Positions 10,867 through 22,431 of a stretch of DNA of 64,000 bases are shown piece by piece. This DNA comes from Endothia cerciana. Lineage: Eukaryota; Ascomycota; Sordariomycetes; Diaporthales; Cryphonectriaceae. Under the pieces are notes generated by a model that was not told the DNA's origin, did no database searches, and was given only the letters and a program-made list of their open reading frames with translations. Position 1 is the first letter of the stretch, and the number at the start of each line of letters is the position of its first letter. Location: the NCBI GenBank assembly GCA_026119935.1, contig JALRMH010000043.1, positions 248,001 through 312,000 of the forward strand. Reading direction: 5' to 3'. The position numbers were made by a program, and so were the translations under genes.

Positions 10867-12709
10867 TCATGGCGCTATATTACTTTGATGCAAAACCATT
10901 GGCTCCATTCCCGCATCCTTCTCAGCCATCCGGCCCCTTCTTCTCTTCTCTGTATCCTCTCTCTCTAGCTCTCGACCTGCCGCACCACTAGGAAGCTTCT
11001 TGGAGATGGAGACTGTGTCGAAAATACTGCGGCTGTGTGTGAAGACCAGATCCACCTCCTCGAGATGGCGACCGCTGGTTTCGGGGAAGAGGAAGTAGAC
11101 GGCTATTGCTTGGACGTCAGCTCCTATGTTGACCATCTAGGACGGCAAGACGGCGGGTCCTTACAAGGGAACGTGAGGAGAAGATTGATACACGCGTAGA
11201 AAATAGGGTACCGGTATCCAATAGTGGAGAAGCCCACCGGTGTGATCTCCGCGACGACCTGTGGCATATCACGTTAGTAGATGACGACCGGATGCAGGGT
11301 AGGAGAACAAGGGATGCACAAGGCACCTACAAAATTGAACAGCCATGCCGAGCCCGTTGAGATGGCAGTAATACTCGACCGGTGGCTGAGGGGTGCAATC
11401 TCAGCGGCGTAGAGGAACGTCAACCCGAGGAAGCCGGTGGGGAAGAAGAAACTGAACACAAAGATGAACGCGGCTGCCGCAGCGATCGCAGAATTGTTGT
11501 TTGGCTGAGAGGAGCCGCCTGCGATGATGGCCATGCAGATTCCCATGCCAGCCGCAGAAAAGAGCATGAGCTTTCGCCGACCGAAGCGATCGACAGTCAG
11601 AACCCCAATAGGGGAGCACACGGTCTGCCAGGTGAAGACTGATGCCGCAATGATCCTAGCGGTCTTCGTAGGGAGACCCAGGTCGGTCTCGAAGATGGTC
11701 TCTTGGTAGAAGGCAAGGGCGTTGATACCGCTCATCTGCACGAAGACATATTAGACCGGTCAGGATACCACTTCCTCGCAATTATCAGCTGAATTACCTG
11801 TTGAAACATCTGCCCCGCGGCAGCAAGGCAAGTCCTGTGAAACAACCTCGACTCGTCGTTCCGGAAGATGTCTGAGAACTTGGACTGGCCCGAAAGTGCC
11901 AGTGAGTCTTCAATCTCAGCAACACCGTCGGCGACATCTGCGGCATCAGGCTTGACACCACTTAGGGCTGCCAGCGTCCGCTTGGCCTCATCGACCTTCC
12001 CCTTCCTGACCAGCCATCTTGGAGACTCCGGCATGTGAGGCGTGGTAAATAGTATGATGAGAGACCAGAAGCCCGACAGTGCCAGGGGAAATCTCCAAGT
12101 GACGGAGCCAGTAGAGTGCGAGATGCCGAACGAGATCCAAGCTGCGATCGCAAGCCCGCCACTGATGAAGACGCTCTCCAGGAGGACGACGGCCCCTCGG
12201 TGATCAGCTGTTGAGCATTCGGCCTGCCAATTGGGCGCTGTGGCTGTTAGGTGTCCAAATCCGAAACCCGAGACCAGTCGGCCGACGATGAGCTGGCCTA
12301 GCGAGAAGGATGACGATTGCAGGAGCGCCCCGATGAAGTTGACGGCTGCCCCGAACATGATGGTCCTCTTTCTGCCGAGCTTATCGCCAAGCCATATACA
12401 GTCGAGCGCGCCGAAGAAGCAGCCCAACGTGTACAGCGCGACTACTGTGCCTTGTAGCCGCGAGTTTGCGGCCTTTTCGGCGCCAGTTGTATTAGTGGTG
12501 TCGATTTGCGGGAAGGTGCTTGTCCATGAGGGAAGACTGAGGAGACCGCCGGCGACTGCGTTGTTGTATCCAAACCTGCTATCGTGTCAGCGAACCAGAT
12601 TCTAGCCTGCACAAGGGGGAAAGCCTCACAGAAGATACGACGGCATGATGACTGCCCATATTGTCGCTGCTTGAAGGGAACTACCCCTCAGACCAAAGTA
12701 CGAAGGCAT
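10867..12709 (-). CDS. MFS sugar transporter (SP family, lactose permease-like)
   Basis: A 532-residue, 12-span sugar:H+ symporter of the plasma membrane. Exons are 12709-12630, 12575-11798, 11735-11331, 11258-11165 and 11108-10867 (533 codons). Family signatures in order: DKLGRKRTIMFGA between spans 2 and 3, GRLVSGFGFGHLTATAPNW, PESPRWLVRKGK after span 6, QMSGINALAFYQ at span 7, DRFGRRKLML, and PETSGRHLEEVD after span 12. The short intron 4 has two possible acceptors; the one at 11109 gives a better span 12. Substrate is inferred: the fungal lactose/cellobiose/glucose-type branch looks closest. It is divergent from the MmgE/PrpD gene across a ~1 kb promoter, so co-regulation is possible. Confidence 0.88.
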
Positions 12710-13685
12710 CGTGTTACGCGGTCGGTGGGCCTGTGACTGAATCTGAAGACAGTATCGTGGCAGTGTTCTCTGTCGCGAAGGGTTGAAAGTGAGGAACTTG
12801 TCCCAAATTCGAAGAGGACCTCGGGGAGGTGATGAGGCTCAGGCTAGCACCGCGTTGGATATTCGCAAAACACGCTACCAGCGAGGAGGGGAGCATGATC
12901 ATCGCCGCCGCCGGGCCATCACAAGACAATCCCCCTCCCCCTCCCAGTGGTAATAACAACACAACCACGCTAGATACGTGTGGAGTAACTGGGCTATTCT
13001 CGCTCCAGGGTTCCCCCAAATTCTACATGGTGATCATCTTACCCCCCAACATCTACCAAAGTCTAGTATAGCCCCTGACATGCTCAGGTGCTCATTGCCC
13101 GCAGAGGTCGAGCTTCGAAGACTCCTCCCTAGGCGTCCATTACCGTTGGCACTACTCGACCCTGCAGATGATAGACGGCACACGTAGGCTGTGTCCACTC
13201 GATAATTTATCAAGGTCCTTCGACTGCCATTTTCGAAGCGAAGCAGGTTGGTCACTTCGTAGGCTCAACATATCATTGTAGCCTCATAGGCTCCACTTCT
13301 CCAGGTGCTTGCCGCTCGATCCGGTCCCGTCTCGGCGAAAGCTTGATTTATTGTATGTAGTATCATCTTCCCCGCATCTACCATAGTAGTAGTACTGCTT
13401 ACTGTTCGTTTGATGAATCCTTGGCTCGTACTGTGTTGACCCCGATAGCGCGAGCATGGTGTTAGGTACAGTGAAGTGTGAGTGCTCTTCACAGGAAGTA
13501 CCCGTCCCCAGCATAGAGGTCGAAAAGGACCTCGGTCTGTAGTTTATGCTCCGAGGTCGGCGAACGTCTTCACTGGCGATGTTCAACGTCAACGCCATAA
13601 GGTAGGAGGCCTGGATACTCGGCCTTGTTGCTCGCTTCTTTTTCCCTCACCAGAACCCTAGTCGACATACCGGAGGAATAAAGCC
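12710..13685. promoter_or_regulatory. shared divergent promoter region
   Basis: Nearly 1 kb between the start codons of the sugar carrier (-) and the MmgE/PrpD gene (+), with no gene of its own. It must hold both promoters. No single binding site stands out enough to name. Confidence 0.5.
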
Positions 13686-15182
13686 ATGGCCACCAAACAC
13701 GTCGCATCGTGGGTCCACGACCTCCAGTACTCTCAGCTGCCCCAGGATGTGATCCGGGCGGCGGTCCGGAGCTTCTACAACTGGACGGGCTGCGCAATAG
13801 GAGGCAGTGACCATGAAGCCGTAAAGATCGCCGTGAGTGAGCACCTGATGTTTCCGAACCCTTCCAGCGCAAGGGCTGACATGCTATCACAGCGTAACGC
13901 CCTCAGCCCCTTCCTCGGCCCTCCGACTGCCTCCATCCTAGGCCACAGAGGCGCCCTCCTCACAGACCCGCAACACGCCGCGCTCCTGAACGGCATCGCC
14001 TCACACGTACACGACTATGACGACACGCACCTCGACACCATCATTCATCCCACGGGCCCCGTCGCTAGCGCCCTCCTCGCCGCGGCGGAATGGCAGTCAC
14101 GCACGGGCTCAGGCCCCGTCTCCGGGAAGGACTTCCTCCTCGCGCTCGTCGCGGGCATCGAGGTGGAGTGCAAGCTCGGCCTGGCCGTCTGGCCGCAGCA
14201 CTACGACGTGGGCTGGCACATCACGTCGACGACAGGGTCGGTGGGGGCCGCGGTCGCGGTGGCGAAGCTGTTGAGGCTGGAGAGGGAGAAGGTCGTGCAG
14301 GCTGTCGGCGTGGCGGCGACACAGGTCGTGGGGCTACGCGAGATGTTTGGGAGCCATACAAAGAGTTTCCACCCTGGACGCGCGGCGCAGGCGGGCCTGA
14401 TGGCGGCGCTGTTGGCCAAGGAGGGCTTCACCAGTAGCGAGGAGTCGTTAGAGGCCAAGAGGGGATGGGCGAATGTCGTGGGTGTGACGAAGGGGGAGGC
14501 GGAGATACAGGCGGACTTGACCAAGTGGATCGGAGCGGGTGGGGAGAGTGAGGTTGGCTTGCCCGCGGTGACTGGTGCACATGGAACGAGTGGGAAGGAA
14601 GATGGCCGGTGGGAAATCCTGCGCAACAGCTTCAAGCCGTTCCCGTGTGGCATCGTGATACACCCTGTCATTGATGCCTGTGCGCAGATACACCAAGACA
14701 TGCAGAGGGAAGGCTTGAACCCGGAGGATATCGAGAGCGTCCATGCCAAGGTCCACTACCTTGTGCTGGAGCTCACAGGGAAGAAGGAGCCAAAGGATGG
14801 CCTGCAGGGAAAATTCAGTGTCTACCACGGAGGCGCCTGCGGCCTGATATTCGGAAAGGCCACCCCGAGTCAGTACGAAGACACCGTCGTCCAGGACCCT
14901 AAGGTCATCGCCGTCCGCGACCGAATACATGCCGAGACCGACGACAGCCTAGTAGCCGACGAGACGAAGGTCGTGGTGACGATGAGGGGCGGTCGAAATC
15001 TCGAGAGGCATGTTGGCCACGCTGTCGGCAGCATGGAGGTGCCGCTGGACGAGCAAAGGTTGCAAGAGAAGTTTTTGGACCAGTGTCAGAAAGTTCTAGG
15101 CGATGACGTTGAGGTTGCGAGTAAAACCTTGTGGGGTGTGGAGGATGTGGAGGATATTGCATCCATCACTAAATACCTGTGA
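13686..15182 (+). CDS. MmgE/PrpD-family enzyme (2-methylcitrate dehydratase / cis-aconitate decarboxylase-like)
   Basis: MmgE/PrpD enzymes dehydrate or decarboxylate tricarboxylic acids (2-methylcitrate, cis-aconitate). The frame runs open for 498 codons, but 13833-13892 is a 60-bp in-frame intron (GTGAGT donor, GCTGAC branch site, CACAG acceptor). Removing it restores the family sequence and gives 478 residues. Recognisable blocks are HDYDDTHLDTIIHPTGPV (the conserved HxDDxH-type region), DVGWHITSTTGSVGAA, KSFHPGRAAQAG and KPFPCGIVIHPVIDA. No targeting signal is clear, so it may be cytosolic. Whether the substrate is cis-aconitate, methylcitrate or another acid cannot be told. Its divergent partner is a sugar-type carrier, not a tricarboxylate carrier. 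Confidence 0.85.
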   Translation: MATKHVASWVHDLQYSQLPQDVIRAAVRSFYNWTGCAIGGSDHEAVKIAVSEHLMFPNPSSARADMLSQRNALSPFLGPPTASILGHRGALLTDPQHAALLNGIASHVHDYDDTHLDTIIHPTGPVASALLAAAEWQSRTGSGPVSGKDFLLALVAGIEVECKLGLAVWPQHYDVGWHITSTTGSVGAAVAVAKLLRLEREKVVQAVGVAATQVVGLREMFGSHTKSFHPGRAAQAGLMAALLAKEGFTSSEESLEAKRGWANVVGVTKGEAEIQADLTKWIGAGGESEVGLPAVTGAHGTSGKEDGRWEILRNSFKPFPCGIVIHPVIDACAQIHQDMQREGLNPEDIESVHAKVHYLVLELTGKKEPKDGLQGKFSVYHGGACGLIFGKATPSQYEDTVVQDPKVIAVRDRIHAETDDSLVADETKVVVTMRGGRNLERHVGHAVGSMEVPLDEQRLQEKFLDQCQKVLGDDVEVASKTLWGVEDVEDIASITKYL

Positions 15183-18100
15183 TCCTCGGAGCAAGGAAAT
15201 ATTCGCAAGGAAACTTCAGAGGCTGAAGGCCATCTAGGTTTCTAGAGCAGTCTCTATTCTCCCCAAGCATCAGCACCGTGTTCACCGGGGTTCTCGATCT
15301 GTGGTCAAGGCCTCTCAGTAGTTTCCAGCTGGGAGGCATGAAATGAGATGCATTCTCTCAAGAAGACGGCGAGGCAGTCTTTCATAGAGGACTTCTCCTC
15401 GGCGTCCCAAGACCGCCAATCCAGTGAGCGAGACCAGTCAGCGCAACCCAGTGATGAGGAACTCACCCAAGCTGGGTTGGGCCAGAAGACTCTGCCACCG
15501 TTGATCTATTTCTGCTCGGAGAATCAGGATGCCGACTTGGCTACAATGCCTATGTCCTCCTTTTCCGGCAACGTAATTAGATCATTGAGCGAACGATTTA
15601 CGGATTCGACATGTTTTTCAACGGTCCGGAGGGGTCTGACCAGCACATGGGGCAACAAGAGGCTTGACCGATGCTGGCCTCGGGCGTGCTCGAGTCAAGT
15701 TCCAGCATTGACAGTATCGACAGCAGCCTACAAGACCCCACCCCCCCCCCCCCCCATCTAGGCACTGGCAACTTAGCCACACAGGACAAAATTATACAGC
15801 TGGGGGTGAGCCTGGGGATGCTAGGTCGTGAATAGGCGGAGGGCATCTCACGTATGGTGAATCAGAGGCGATCCGGCCATTTCCTGCGCATACTAGGGTG
15901 TCTGTCACCACATATTCCCCTGAATATTACCAACAGCCGCATGAATAGAAGGAACCAGTTCAACGTGAACAGTTTCGAGAGCTCGTCGACGTAGCACAGC
16001 TGCACGATCGAGGTGCCTAAGTCAGTACCGCTTAGGGGCGACAGGGTGGCGGGGCGTAAGGTGATGATTAAGAAAATTTCCGAAACGCTTGAGATCACAA
16101 AGAGCAAGGAGGCTGAAAGGTCCGCCAAAGGCGTCAGGCCAAATGACCGGGAGGCTATCCGAGGGACAAGTCTATACACGAGATTTGATTTGCTCTAATA
16201 TCTTTGGCTGACAACAACTGCTTCACATATGCGGCGGTTTCTCTACGACTAACCTGTATCTCACGACAAACTCATTTGAGAACACTACAGCTTTTCACTG
16301 TAAATGTTATAATACTACATAAGGCATTGCAGACGACTTTTGACTCCTTCCTACTATCGTTACGACGAGGTCATCGCCCTCATTCTCGGAGGGCAGCTTC
16401 TATAGTAATACAGAATACGAAATAGTCTCCACATATGGATACCTCTGGAGCTCTCCTTTCATTGGCTTCGTTAGTATGACTCTACGAAGCTTGCGAACCA
16501 ATTTCTCCTTCGGTAAGCATAAACTCATAAGCTTTCAACTCAAGGATGACGAAAAAACGGCATCGAAGGTAAGAGGTGGGGTTATTACCAAGTTACACGA
16601 AATACATCCGAAAGGCAGGGCACAGTCACGAGGTCATGCTCTATGATTTTTGCAGGAGCGAGGACAGGAACCAGCAGTCAAGTGTAAAGGGTCTTATCAT
16701 TCTCGTCCACCACTGTGTAGGGCGTCCAGACATATCCTTTGAAATTATGTTGGACTACTCATCTGTCGGTTGTACGGTACGCTAGGATCCCAGTGTCCAG
16801 CAAGACATCCGTCCGCAATGTCTTTTTGAAGCCCTCCTCAATTCGGATGTTCATCAGTCTGAGATCCTCTGGCCTCCGCTCGGCAATCCAAATTCAGAAT
16901 CTCATGACCTGGCTTTTAGGCTCACCGGTCCGGTTGAGAAAACGGTGCTATGGCGCTGATCTATTTACCAATTTGACTAAATCATATGAGTAGTCGACGC
17001 GGACGCTTACGACTGCTCAGTTTTCTGTGGAGCCGGCTGCTGTCGGGATTCCAGATATGCACCTTACACGCATCACACCTCTGGATAATCCGGCTACGAC
17101 TATGCCAACGATGCTTGTCCCGATTGAGAAGGTCATGCAACCTATGAGTAGGTTGCCCGATGGAAATGAACTATCCTATCCCCGCAGACAGTGAGTCATG
17201 TGCTCTCAGGCGAGCCCGGGGAAGTTCTACTCTCATGAGGACGGTGTCATTTGAATGAGTGTATTGGTAATTATCTTGTTGAGCGGACGCTCAGTATTTC
17301 CTAGCCGTGAGGTAATTGCCTCAAACCCTTCCAAGCCTCCGGCATCCGCTGATGTATGCTTAATGTGTGCAGGACTGCACCCTCCATCCAAGCCTGTAAC
17401 GCCGTGTCCCGGACATAGGAAAGTAAATTGCACCATGAGAACTCGTGATTCCCACCTGCAGACAACCGCCTCGCCGTACGCATCCACCAAGTTCCTACTG
17501 CCACCAGCCTGGCCCCCCTCGGGTATCATGAAAATTATGCCGCGGCCAAGAGTCCAACACTCTCCTCCCGTGCCTGAAGTTGATGAGTTTTCCGGAGGTC
17601 ACTCCATCCCTTCCTCCTCCGGAGTTGATGCCGTAGACCTTGAATGGGCCTGAGTTCCATCCAGGCCGGAGTCGACGAGACAGTGGCCAGAGTTGGGGCG
17701 CGGCTGGCTGATACACTGAAGGGCGCCGGTGTGTTGATGAGCTTTGCCTCTGCCTCCTTGGCTATCACCGGGACCGGACCGAGGATCTCTGAGACTCCCA
17801 GGTCAAGGATCCAGGTTTGCCGGAACCATGACCGCAGCCTTTGGAAGAAGGCGGGATTAGGCCCGAGGGCTGTAAGGCTGGTCAGTGTCAGGGCCCGCAG
17901 CGGAATGCGGAAAGCAGATAACTCACTCAGAAACCGTGATCCAAGCATCTTTGAAATCTTTGAAGGACTTTTCACCAGGCTCCCGACTCTCTCAGGTCCC
18001 TTTCCGAGGAAACGAATGGATGGTTGGGAATACTCAACTTGACAACAGGCGGGCTGGAGGCGTCCTCATATGAGTCCATCGCAGATGACGCCATGCCATG

Positions 18101-19888
18101 CACATCTGGACCGATTTTCCCCCGGAGCATCGTGAAGCGGGGTGAAAGGCCTCGGAAGGTGTGCGAGCCAGCGCAGAGACGTGAGAGGGCGCTGCAATGG
18201 CAAACCCATCCACCCATCTTGGCGTGGAGTGACGTGTTTCCCGAATTGCCTCTTCGGGAAGGTGTTGCGGTCCGTCTGCAACCTTCACTGAGATCTCCTC
18301 TGTCGAACTCGCAGAAACTGGATATTTCATGCGGGCGCGCAGATGCGGGCAGCACAACATCTTCGGGAATGTTGGCCTGTAGGGCAGAGGGCAGAAAATC
18401 AAGGGTAAGGTGAGTTGCGTGCGGATTGTTGGCTGAGCGTCGATCCCCGAGGAGGAGAGGGGGGCGGGGGGTTATTCCAGTTTGGTGCGCGCTTTTGCAG
18501 CCTTGGTTGCAACGTGATCAAGGGACAACAACTTTTGCCGTGTCGGACTTTACCGATGAACTCAAAATTCAGCAACGGGAAACTTCCGGGCAATGCTGAT
18601 CTTGATGCAAGTGCAATGATCATCGCCCTGAGCACGCAGGCCGTTCCCTGAATCCGATATCAACTCTATCGGTCGTACGCAACGGCATTGAAGTCCTACC
18701 CAATCTGCTCCTCGGTCAGTTTAATGACCTCGAGAACGAAATGCTGATGCTGCAGGTGTTTTCTAATCTGCTTCGCGAGTTACTCTCGGTCAATGCTTGT
18801 GGGCATTACCATTAGTGATTGCAGCGATGGAGACAACCCCAGAGGCAGGCATTATAGTTTGGCAGGTGGATCGGATGGAGACGACATGTTATTGAGTAAA
18901 CACCTGAGACTACACTGCCCATCTCTCTGGCGCATTCTCCCGGTGGCTCGCACCATCCTTCTTCATTCCACAAGGTTCCTCCGCCGCCGGCCACCGAGGT
19001 CTTCCTCGGCGTTTCATGGGCTCTGATTCCTCGCAGTCTTATCTCGGTTGTTCTGGCAGTCCTCCGAGCCCGGCGCGAGCCTCCTTGTTTCCGTCACAGC
19101 CCCTCAAGCGTGCGCTGAGAAGATCTTGCACCTGTTTAGATGTCTAGCGTGACTGTGACTTCGTGCGGCGATCCTTCTCTCATGCTCCTGACTGTCTGAC
19201 GCGTCCATCCATTCCGCCGGATTTTCTTGGTCACAGTCACAATCCAGGTCAAGCCTAGTCTCGATAATCCAATGTGCGACTACCTCGCATGCTTTACTTT
19301 TGGCAAGCCGTTCTCCAGTCCTCTCCTGCCCTTGCCAAGCATCTGGGTCTCCTACACATGCAGTTGTCGATACCTTTCCAGCGGCTTCTCAGAGGTTTCA
19401 GCCTTGCCCTTGAGCATGTAAGCCTCCTGTCCGTGAAATAATAGACACTACTGTCTTGGTCAGAGTCCGGTCTTTCTTTCTTCTCTCCGCTAATTGGTTG
19501 TCATGAGGAGGTCGACCGACAAAGTATCCGTCAGTTCTAGCTAGATGAGTGTTCTACGTGCTATGCAAGTAGGTAGGTTCGTAGTGATCGTTGTTACTAT
19601 TTCAGAAGAAACGATGTATGATAGTAGGATTTGGTTTAGCATTCCAGGCTGAAATACATAGTGGTATTAGATAAACAGTCTGTCTCTCCACGCTGAGGTC
19701 TGAGACTCTGGTAGAGTGGTTTGATATTGACTGCGCATTTATTTCCGACACATATAATCCCACTCCACTCATATATAGTACAAGGATTGCACAGGGAACT
19801 TGAACGTCCTCAACGACTTGTTGTAGAAGACATGCAGCGTATATAGAGAAGGACTGCAGTATCATCAGCCTAATCGATGACTGTAATT
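15183..19888. other. 4.7-kb gene-poor, decayed stretch
   Basis: No intact gene can be supported. A block at about 15537-15735 reads YNAYVLLFRQRN, stop, IIERTIYGFDMFFNG, then a Ser/Asp-rich tail, with stops where Trp, Gln or Arg codons are likely; it looks like the cytoplasmic end of a dead membrane protein. A hydrophobic open frame on the minus strand (15862-16179) may belong to the same relic. 17535-18402 has overlapping frames on both strands without a family match. A run of 14 C lies near 15740. The stretch is visibly more AT-rich than the genes around it. Confidence 0.45.
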
Positions 19889-20167
19889 ACTGTTGATTCT
19901 GTAATATTAAGAGGTCTCCAATGAGCAGGCAGCCATGTTAAGAGCCCAGCTCATGGTCCTGCGATGCGCGCAGCGGCTTGGCCGAGGATCGTGTTGGCCT
20001 GGTCAGCTATCCATCATACCATCTCCGAAGAACCGATTATGTTACAAATCCATCAGCCTGGAGGACCGGGTGCATTGCCTCGTTCCTGTAGCGGCTTCGG
20101 CCAACTGAAGAGCACAATAGAGGCGTAGCATAGACAGACCGAGCTGGGATTGGTACGGCCATTTCAC
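19889..20167 (+). repeat. dispersed repeat, copy A
   Basis: About 280 bp nearly identical to the copy at 24257-24554, same orientation. Shared blocks include GCGCAGCGGCTTGGCCGAGG and CAGCCTGGAGGACCGGGTGC. Differences are mainly C/T and G/A transitions plus a few short indels. Both copies run from TGTTGA to GGCCA, so a solo LTR or MITE-like element is possible, but no coding part or clear target duplication is seen. Confidence 0.8.
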
Positions 20168-20830
20168 CCTGAATGCCAAAACCACGACGGTCATTCTGAC
20201 TTGTTCGAAAACAAAGGCTGTACCGTGTCTCAATCCAGTCAGCCGTGCAATTCGACTGTCTGCCCCTGCACTTGCAGATTCCCCACTATATAGGTCTATC
20301 TAAGTGGATATTTGGTGGGCGACTTCGTTGCTGATTCCTAGGGGTGGGGTTCCAACCGCAGGGCGAGAAAGTACAGTAATCGGGTTCAATGTTATATGAC
20401 CAAGGGAACAATACCCGGGCGTGCCAGGTAAGCTGAGCAGAGTGCATGCGGTTGGTGCATGACGTGAACTCCAACACACCAAATTGCCGGACTTTACAAG
20501 GACGTAGTCCCGTCTGCTCGACTCTACCGTCTAATCATGGATCAATGGGTCGATTGCATGTGCTGAGACGTGGCAGGCCACAGGCGAGGCTGAGGCGGGC
20601 GGATTTGACCAATTGGATTGAACCTTGGAGGCAACACCCGCCAGCGAAGGAGATTCTTACACATATAAAGACCTCATGGGCACCCGTGCCACAATGCTGC
20701 CTGGCGACATGCGGCATATTTTGTTGCTGGCTCCCATTCTCGGCTTATAAGTAATGATCTCTCCAAGATCCTGGACCTGCCTTCGTTCAACATCCCCAGC
20801 CACACTTCAACCAAGGAAATTATTTCAATC
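20168..20830. promoter_or_regulatory. upstream region of the RTC5-like gene
   Basis: Gene-free. A TATA-like ATATAAAG at about 20662-20670 lies ~160 bp before the ATG at 20831. A second TATA-like TTATAAG is near 20745. Nothing else is supported. Confidence 0.45.
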
Positions 20831-22122
20831 ATGGGACAATCTTCATCCTCGGACAAACGAGCTATCAACGGTGCATCATGGCCGCCGCCCGAGGTGGCGA
20901 CACCTGGTATGAGTTTTAGAGGGCGACAGCTACGACATAGGGATGCATACTAATTGTGTCGAGCAATTTAAAGAGCGGTTTTGTGATGTGTTCGGCTCTG
21001 CCTGCATCCTCCCGGCCCAGAGAAAATGGCTCCATATCGCAACGGCTAAATTCGGGACTACGAAAGAGGGCTCAAGCTGTGAGCTCCCAACGACAAGACC
21101 TCCATGAACTCCCTCTTACTTGACTGGCGTTCTCGAAGACTGGACAGAGACCGATTTAGCAGAGTTCCTTGCAGTCACATTTCCGAGCGCACTGCATGAG
21201 GACATTCAAGTAGCGCGGCCTCTCATTTACCGATGCATGTTGCGGCTCGGCTCGTTCCCGTATCTCAACCAACCAGCTCCGGCCTTGACCAACGATGTTA
21301 TGCGTGTCGCTCTCGCGATTCTGCCACAGCGGCACCGACAAGCTGGGCGGCCAGTTGGCCTCACTGGCCGAGAACTCCATACACAGGAGGCGAGAGCACA
21401 TGGCATGCGTTCCCTGTTGTTCCAGAGCATGCGATCGACCGAGCCAGCGGTGAAGACAGGAGACGCACCCAGAACCGAAGCAGATGATGATTATCTCTTA
21501 CAGGCCCGTCAATATATCTCTTCCTTCAACTATAGACAACATGAGATATTTGCCACCAGGGTTGATTGGGGTCCTCCAATCATCCCGGTTGAGAAATTAC
21601 CCGCATCAAATTCTGTCGACTGCAGTGGAACTATTCCCAAAGATCAACTGCTATCATTCGGCAGGATCTGCAGTGGACTCGATCCCAAAAAAAATGACGA
21701 GAAGGAACAGATCAAGATATACGAGGCCGAGGTTTCGACAGGTGTGCGATGGGAAGACTTTGAAACTGCGATCGGTTCCATGCAGGTGAGTTCAACAGCA
21801 CATTCATAGCTTTTTAGCTCGTTACTGATCAGGTCGAAGCGGGGAGATGAGACATATCTGCTTGACGGAATGGCTATACTATTTACGCCCTTCGTAATGC
21901 CTCCAGTCGGCCTTCCTATGGACTTAATCAGGAGCGCATCGAAGGAGGAGGCAATAGAGCTGTTACGCAAGGGAGGGCCGCCCTGTAAGAATGCGAAGTA
22001 TGAGTGAAGAGGGAGAAAGACGGGTCTTCCGCAGAGTCTGAGTAACATTGATTGCAGCGAAGAAACCTACACTGCATGAACTGGAACAACACATAGCGGC
22101 CACTTGGCGTGGAGGTGTCTAA
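20831..22122 (+). CDS. RTC5/TLD-related protein with myristoylation-type N-terminus (divergent)
   Basis: A 344-residue protein assembled from exons 20831-20893, 20964-21078, 21139-21785, 21840-21984 and 22058-22122; the sum is exactly 345 codons. Intron 1 has a textbook TACTAAT branch site. The N-terminus MGQSSSSDK carries Gly2 and Ser6, an N-myristoylation signal. The pattern MGQSSSS, QFKERF, YWTETDLAEFL, then LGSFPYLNQPAPALTND followed by a helical segment, matches the N-terminal half of fungal RTC5/TLDc-like proteins. Those proteins bind vacuolar or endolysosomal V-ATPase; this role is family knowledge only. The TLDc core is not clearly recognisable, so the protein may be a shortened paralogue. 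It lies between the two dispersed repeats, beside a dead methyltransferase gene, yet its frame is open and well spliced. Confidence 0.65.
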
Positions 22123-22431
22123 TTGCTTGTGTTACTATTCTTGTCGCACGATGGGTACGCCTGGTTCCTAGACACGCATCGTGTATGAACTGTGTGCAAA
22201 CCCGTGGAAGTTCGTCAGGAGTGAGGGTCTGTGCGCCCGCGCTGGGCCATATTAGGTTCGCTTCTAGCTAATTCTCCTCTCTTTAGCAATTCAACGTGGG
22301 TCGCATCGAGGACGACACTCTGTAAGCTTTGATCTTCGTTTCTATCACTGTTTCTGTGGCTCAGCTTTGCCCCTTTACCTCTATGCTCGTCCAAAGTCAC
22401 TTACTCCCACTTCGATGTTCCTTCCAGGTTG

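Noticed and set aside
15862..16179. Membrane-protein gene on the minus strand
   Set aside because: Hydrophobic but short, without flanking exons or a recognisable family; kept only as a possible relic in the region note.
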